Below, one piece after another: positions 59,575 to 64,000 of a stretch of 64,000 nucleotides of DNA. Each line of letters begins with the position of its first letter. Within the stretch, counting starts at the first letter, position 1. The notes under the pieces are model-generated. The model had not been told where the DNA came from and did no database searches. It was given only the letters and a program-made list of their open reading frames with translations. Origin of the DNA: an uncultured Flavobacteriaceae bacterium. GTDB lineage: Bacteria > Bacteroidota > Bacteroidia > Flavobacteriales > Flavobacteriaceae. The stretch covers positions 1,852,308 through 1,916,307 of the forward strand of contig CANKZG010000001.1 of the NCBI GenBank assembly GCA_947488435.1, given 5' to 3'. The position numbers were made by a program, and so were the translations under genes.

Positions 59575-60426
59575 ATGGCAAAAAGCAGTACTACAGTTTT
59601 GCAAAAGTGTTTGAAAAAAATGGAGAAGCATCCTGATTTTGATATAAAGCGATTTCAAACTTTTTTGAAGAAATGGAAAACTTCTGAATACCTAAAAAAA
59701 TCGCAATTACATCAATCAAATAATTTTAAAGATGAATGTTACTTGGACCCTAAAATTTTCAACACCATACTTCTTGAAATAAATAAAAGTTTACGGTCCG
59801 ATAATTTTGATGCAACACTAAAAAAGATCTATGCCTTGTATTGGTACTATCGATTAAAGGGATCTAAAGTAAGATTCGAGAAGTTTATCACAAATGTAGG
59901 AACGGTAACAAACGGATACTTCTTGCGAAAAGCACTACGTAATGCAAATCCAAAACTGCGGAAAAACAAAAATATATTTGATTCCTATTTAAAAAAATTA
60001 GACCAAGGGATAGAAGCAATACAAAAGGTAGAAGGTGTTGTTAAGGAAACAGATCTTTTATGGATCACATGGGATTATGATGATGCAGAAAATCCTTTTG
60101 GTTTTGTCCATGATTCTAAAGGAAAAATGATTTTTGATTTAAGAAAAGACATAATTGATCAATTGGGTTTAAGCCAGCGTTATTTGGAAGATAAGATATA
60201 TTTAGTAACTTATAATTTTTCAACAATAACCAATCTTTTGCGACCTACAATTTGCGATGCTGGTGACAACGAGTTTTTTAGAGTAAGTGCTTCGGAATTT
60301 CATGGGTATACCTATCCCATTTCAGGTATATCAAGTGGAAAGCAGGCAAATAAGGGGAGACCAGAAGGCGTTGTTGATGCGGCTACGGTTTATTTTAAAG
60401 ACAAAGTTAAATTCGAATCCATATAA
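59575..60426 (+). CDS. unknown protein, gene A of a three-gene operon
   Basis: A 283-residue protein I do not recognise. No signal peptide or membrane helix. The N-terminal half is Lys-rich and helical (about 1-120). The C-terminal half is more conserved-looking: LLWITWDYDDAENPFGFVHD near 162-181, FFRVSASEFHGYTYPIS near 235-251 and GRPEGVVDAATVYFKDK near 262-278. Its stop overlaps the ATG of the next gene (TAATG), indicating translational coupling. The gene begins after a 511-bp spacer and ends in a coupled operon, as in many defence or regulatory loci, but nothing identifies its function. Confidence 0.75.
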   Translation: MAKSSTTVLQKCLKKMEKHPDFDIKRFQTFLKKWKTSEYLKKSQLHQSNNFKDECYLDPKIFNTILLEINKSLRSDNFDATLKKIYALYWYYRLKGSKVRFEKFITNVGTVTNGYFLRKALRNANPKLRKNKNIFDSYLKKLDQGIEAIQKVEGVVKETDLLWITWDYDDAENPFGFVHDSKGKMIFDLRKDIIDQLGLSQRYLEDKIYLVTYNFSTITNLLRPTICDAGDNEFFRVSASEFHGYTYPISGISSGKQANKGRPEGVVDAATVYFKDKVKFESI

Positions 60427-61664
60427 TGAGTTCCAAAGAATCAGTTTTATTAGCTATTGAACAATGTCTTTTGCAAGGAGGTACAATTTTAGATTGGGTT
60501 AATACAGCTACCAAAGCAAAGCTGTACTTGTTTTTTAAAATACTATTCTCGGAGGAGAATGATGCGTTGCCTTTAATGTTCCCCGAATCTAGAAATCTGT
60601 CTGCTTCAGATCACCTTTTTATGGAATTGCAAGGTATTCCCAAACGTTCTTTGGATTTAAGTGCGGAAGTAATTACTAAATTGTTTTTAGATACTATAGT
60701 TGAACTTGAAAAAGAACAAAATGAAATTTTAGAAAAACGAATACTCAATATTTCCTGGTTTGCAACTGAAGTAGAGGAGAGTCTAATCAGTGAAGAATTA
60801 ATTCATTTTTACATTAAAAGTGATTTATCGCTAAAAAATGAAGAGTATATCATTGATGTTTTAACAACTATTGATCCTGTAGAAACCTATAATTTGTTTA
60901 AAGCAAGTAAGCAACTCCGGGAAAATCCGCAATATTATTTGAATTATTTCGGAATATTACAAAATAGAAATCCAGATGTTTTTTTTGATGAGTTTCGAGA
61001 GTTTGATTTTACTAAATACAAAGATCAGGACGAATTAAAGGAAATGTTTGGTATAATGATAGAAACAGTCATAGAAAATTGGACACATCAGAATACGGTA
61101 GATGTTAATTATGTAAAAAAGAAACTTTTAAAATCTCATGGGATAGATGATTGGAAATCTGAGATCATCGCAAAAGTAGTTCATGAAAACCCGAAATTTA
61201 AACACCTTATTCAAGTAGATTCAAATCCGGTGCATGTTACTAAAGGGGCAGAGGTTTATGATATTAAATATAAACACTTTTATAAAAGGGTACTTAAAAA
61301 CTATATCGATCAAAATAAAATCCAAGATCTAGAACATCAATCAACCTATGACTGGCGTATTATTACCGAGGCTTTTTTAAATAAGATTATTTCGAAGCGA
61401 AGTATATTAGACATAGAGCAAGGAGAACATATGTCTGTACTTTTAGACAAATTTGCGAAAACACATTTGAAAGAATTTAGCAGCTTTATTTATGAAACAC
61501 ATAAGCTTAGTTATGATTTTGGCGTGTTTAATTTTGTTGGAACTAAATCCAGAAGATTACCCATTGAATTAATTTTTACAGAAATTTATAGTCAATCGGT
61601 ATCAAAGAAGAATGTGAATATAAATGATGTTTTTAGTGGAATTACTCAAAGACAAGAAGAATGA
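60426..61664 (+). CDS. unknown helical protein, gene B of a three-gene operon
   Basis: A 412-residue, mostly helical, acidic protein with no recognised motif. Recurring patterns of Leu/Ile/Phe with Glu/Lys suggest HEAT/ARM- or TPR-like repeats in about 60-260. It overlaps gene A by 1 base and gene C by 4 bases (ATGA), so all three are co-translated. No signal peptide. Function unknown. Confidence 0.75.
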   Translation: MSSKESVLLAIEQCLLQGGTILDWVNTATKAKLYLFFKILFSEENDALPLMFPESRNLSASDHLFMELQGIPKRSLDLSAEVITKLFLDTIVELEKEQNEILEKRILNISWFATEVEESLISEELIHFYIKSDLSLKNEEYIIDVLTTIDPVETYNLFKASKQLRENPQYYLNYFGILQNRNPDVFFDEFREFDFTKYKDQDELKEMFGIMIETVIENWTHQNTVDVNYVKKKLLKSHGIDDWKSEIIAKVVHENPKFKHLIQVDSNPVHVTKGAEVYDIKYKHFYKRVLKNYIDQNKIQDLEHQSTYDWRIITEAFLNKIISKRSILDIEQGEHMSVLLDKFAKTHLKEFSSFIYETHKLSYDFGVFNFVGTKSRRLPIELIFTEIYSQSVSKKNVNINDVFSGITQRQEE

Positions 61665-63922
61665 CATTTGCACAAATACTTAATTCTTTACAAACCACAG
61701 CATCCGATTATTTAAAACAACATAATCTGGATGAGTTTCGTAAGATTACGAATAATCAAATTATATATTATTTCGATTCTTATGATGTGATAAAAATGAT
61801 AGAAGGACTTACAGGTTACGAACGGGATTCTTTTTTAAAACCTCGGAATCACTTTTTCGATAACCCGGAAAATTTGGTACGTGCCTTGGCCTATTTTGGC
61901 TGGTTAGATTGTGATAGAATAGGACTTTTGCCAGGACATTTGGAAGAGGTTTATCGTAAAATTCAATCAAAAATTACCATTAGTGAAAATAATTTTGATA
62001 AGACTTTTATCCGAAAAACTTTCGATGCCGTTGGCTTGAAGGAATTTAAGTCAAATGATTTTAATGAAAAAGAATTGGAAGAAGCTTTGCTTAAATTGCG
62101 GCATCAATCAATGTATTTATTTCAGTTTAACTTCTTATTAGATCGTCCCAATTGGTTGGATAGAGCAGATTATTTATTTCGAAAAATTTTGGATTTTGAT
62201 AATAAGGATGCCCAGGAAGCTGCTTTTACAAATAAAAAGGAATTTAAAGCGATCTATAAATATTTCTCAGAGGAGCGCCCGTCGAAAACAATGCGCAGAA
62301 ATAATTTCCGAGATGCACATTCTTTATATTTAATTTACAAAATGTTAAAGTCTTTTGAAAAAGGAGATCGCGAAGAACTACCAATCTATTTTGCATCCAC
62401 ACAAGTTATTAAGGACATCAAGGAAAATAAGGAGATATGCGATCTTTTTACAACTAAAATTACCGTTGAAAATGCGGATGGTACTAAAATCAATGAAAAA
62501 GATTTTTTAATCTTACAAGACTCTCAATTTATCCTCTTAGATACCTTATTTAAAACCGTTAGAAAAGAAAACGAACCACTATATCATCAGTTTAGAGCCT
62601 ATAATAGGCTAGAGGTTAAGGAGCAAGTAAACATCGAAGATACCGAAAGATTAATTTTTTCGGATACGTTGGAAAATGTTGAATTTCAGTTTTTTGAAAA
62701 GTTTTGGTTTGAAAAAAGAGGACATAAAAAAATTTCAGAGACGATTAAGAACTTTGTGAAGTTTGATAAATTAACAGATGATGATAGTGTTGAACAAATA
62801 AAATTACAACGTAGAGTACAAAAAAAAGAAATTCTAAGTAGACTTAATGAAAACGCTACTTACTTAGACTTAATGTCTAAAGCCTGGGAGGCCTCAGATG
62901 ATTTCGTAGAAAAAAAGAAGCATTTAGATGTGGTAAATCCTTTTACCGAATTTGGACTTACCCGCTTTTCTTTTACGGATGATGAGGAAATCAAAACCTA
63001 TTTTACGGAGACAGTTTTTGTAAGTATTAATGAAGAAGAGCGCTTGCTAGATTTTCAAGGACAATTTATTTCCACAATTTTCAGAGTGTTAAAAGGAGAT
63101 AGTGCAAAGGAAGAACTGGAAAAAATCATGGCTGCCTTATGGATTTATAAAGAGTTTAAATTGATTACCCGGATTTTGGACCACTTGAAGGGAGATTCGG
63201 GAAACAACATCGCACTTCCACTAATCCATGCGGCATCTTTGCTGAAACCTATGTTGGTGAACAAGGATAAGTTAATGAAACTGATACGGCAAATAGAGTG
63301 TACCGATTATAATGAAAAACCATACAAAAAACAGATCGGTTTGGGCTATATATACTTCAATTTATGGGATGAATTGAACGATGGTTTTCCAATGACTCCT
63401 GAAGGAGATATGACTGTGATAATTAAGCATAAGGGGTTTTTTAATAAAGCGCAAACGCTGTTAAAGGAGGGTGTTTTATGGTTGTTTAATGAAAAAGACA
63501 AGGTGGAACATAAAAAAGGGTATCGCAATAAAAGATATCTATATGCGCTAAATAACTACATCTACTATACCACAAGAGCGGCCGATGCCAATAGCTTTAA
63601 AGGGCTATCCAAGTATTTTAATCGTTTTTTAAGATCCAAGGCTAAATTTGTGGGTGATAATGAATTTTGGCAGTTTAGGTTTGAAGATACAATAGCGCTG
63701 TATTATTTGAGAAAAGCACAGCTATCCCATTTGGCTAAAAAAGAGCATATAAGTCACGGAGAAAAAGCAAAAGAACATATTAAGACGGCCATAAAAAACG
63801 CTGTGAATGATATAGAAAAATTTAAGCATACAGAAGAATACATTACCACAAAGCTAAACGAATTAAATACAGGTGTTAAGACCCTTGAAAAAGAAGGTAA
63901 GCAAAAAAGAACGGCAAAATAA
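61661..63922 (+). CDS. unknown large helical protein, gene C of a three-gene operon
   Basis: A 753-residue, mainly alpha-helical protein with no recognised motif, no membrane helix and no signal peptide. The N-terminus (about 1-110) and Lys-rich middle (about 320-420) look like separate helical units; the C-terminal 200 residues contain short TPR-like stretches (YFNLWDELNDGF, YYLRKAQLSHLAKKEH). No Walker, nuclease, HNH or other catalytic motif is visible by eye. It is coupled to gene B by an ATGA overlap. The operon may continue beyond the window (78 bp remain after the stop). Confidence 0.75.
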   Translation: MTFAQILNSLQTTASDYLKQHNLDEFRKITNNQIIYYFDSYDVIKMIEGLTGYERDSFLKPRNHFFDNPENLVRALAYFGWLDCDRIGLLPGHLEEVYRKIQSKITISENNFDKTFIRKTFDAVGLKEFKSNDFNEKELEEALLKLRHQSMYLFQFNFLLDRPNWLDRADYLFRKILDFDNKDAQEAAFTNKKEFKAIYKYFSEERPSKTMRRNNFRDAHSLYLIYKMLKSFEKGDREELPIYFASTQVIKDIKENKEICDLFTTKITVENADGTKINEKDFLILQDSQFILLDTLFKTVRKENEPLYHQFRAYNRLEVKEQVNIEDTERLIFSDTLENVEFQFFEKFWFEKRGHKKISETIKNFVKFDKLTDDDSVEQIKLQRRVQKKEILSRLNENATYLDLMSKAWEASDDFVEKKKHLDVVNPFTEFGLTRFSFTDDEEIKTYFTETVFVSINEEERLLDFQGQFISTIFRVLKGDSAKEELEKIMAALWIYKEFKLITRILDHLKGDSGNNIALPLIHAASLLKPMLVNKDKLMKLIRQIECTDYNEKPYKKQIGLGYIYFNLWDELNDGFPMTPEGDMTVIIKHKGFFNKAQTLLKEGVLWLFNEKDKVEHKKGYRNKRYLYALNNYIYYTTRAADANSFKGLSKYFNRFLRSKAKFVGDNEFWQFRFEDTIALYYLRKAQLSHLAKKEHISHGEKAKEHIKTAIKNAVNDIEKFKHTEEYITTKLNELNTGVKTLEKEGKQKRTAK

Positions 63923-64000
63923 GATTATGTTAGGTTTTAATACCACTAATTAAAAGGGGTTGAAGTGCTACAAATAAGTATTTTGAAATTGTTGTGAAGC

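Noticed and set aside
59390-59614. A 74-codon frame upstream of the three-gene operon
   Set aside because: It starts at a TTG, overlaps the first gene by 40 bases in another frame and has mixed composition; not supported as a gene.
63967-64000. Sequence resembling a short attC-like element (TGCTACAA ... TTGTTGTG) at the right end
   Set aside because: Only the outer cores match and the spacing is much shorter than the left-hand elements; it may be chance, and the window ends here.
1-64000. tRNA, rRNA, CRISPR arrays, transposases and integrases
   Set aside because: None was recognised by eye in either strand; an integrase for the attC-like elements, if any, lies outside the window.

Overview
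The window looks like chromosomal DNA from a low-GC marine-type Flavobacteriaceae (Bacteroidota). The evidence is AT-rich sequence, promoters of the TAnnTTTG (-7) type, few Shine-Dalgarno sequences, a type B type-IX-secretion sorting domain, a FecI/FecR/TonB-receptor locus, DUF6090, DUF5777 and Reg_prop/Y_Y_Y sensor-kinase families, and many short lipoproteins. I see no rRNA, tRNA, CRISPR array, prophage or transposase. Genus cannot be fixed from this sequence alone.

Layout. (1) 1-8.1 kb is an accessory region with every gene on the minus strand: hydrolase, NTF2-like, small membrane protein, methyltransferase, DUF6090, VOC, sterol-desaturase-like, Crp/Fnr and YwqK-like genes. Five or six spacers in it carry a related imperfect inverted element resembling integron attC sites; no integrase lies inside the window. 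(2) 8.3-23.2 kb is core: argS, an MtfA-like peptidase, a TonB receptor with its FecR and ECF sigma factor, a divergent modular acidic lipoprotein, ffh-folD, and a Reg_prop sensor kinase with its LuxR-type response regulator. (3) 23.3-33.3 kb holds OmpA-like and small envelope proteins, a DUF5777/OB-fold gene pair divergent from a c-type cytochrome lipoprotein/YceI pair, an HxlR regulator divergent from an alpha/beta hydrolase with a palindromic operator between them, a cupin, a HerA-like ATPase and an exported RidA. (4) 33.4-46.6 kb holds a type-IX cargo with a C-type-lectin domain, queE, a zinc-protease lipoprotein, methyltransferase, YkgJ-like protein, a second sterol-desaturase-like protein, NamZ-like (DUF1343) lipoprotein, FtsX-like permease, cystathionine beta-synthase, and an M20 peptidase/aldose epimerase/Crp operon. 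(5) 46.6-57.9 kb holds an acyl-CoA ligase, a duplicated-module secreted protein, TPR and ankyrin proteins, a SulP transporter next to a metallo-beta-lactamase/rhodanese protein, an exonuclease-GIY-YIG fusion, and a possible AlkD-like/radical-SAM repair pair. (6) 58-64 kb holds an HtrA-like protease, a 511-bp spacer with a hairpin, and a tightly coupled operon of three large proteins I do not recognise.

The two best candidates for something undescribed are the cassette-like array at the left end and the three-gene operon at the right end. Other points of interest are probable leaderless transcripts at queE, the CBS gene and sulP; a sulfur-linked set (cysteine-rich Crp, SulP, MBL-rhodanese with a palindromic upstream site); and two secreted proteins built of internal repeats. 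All function assignments come from reading motifs by eye; no database search was run.
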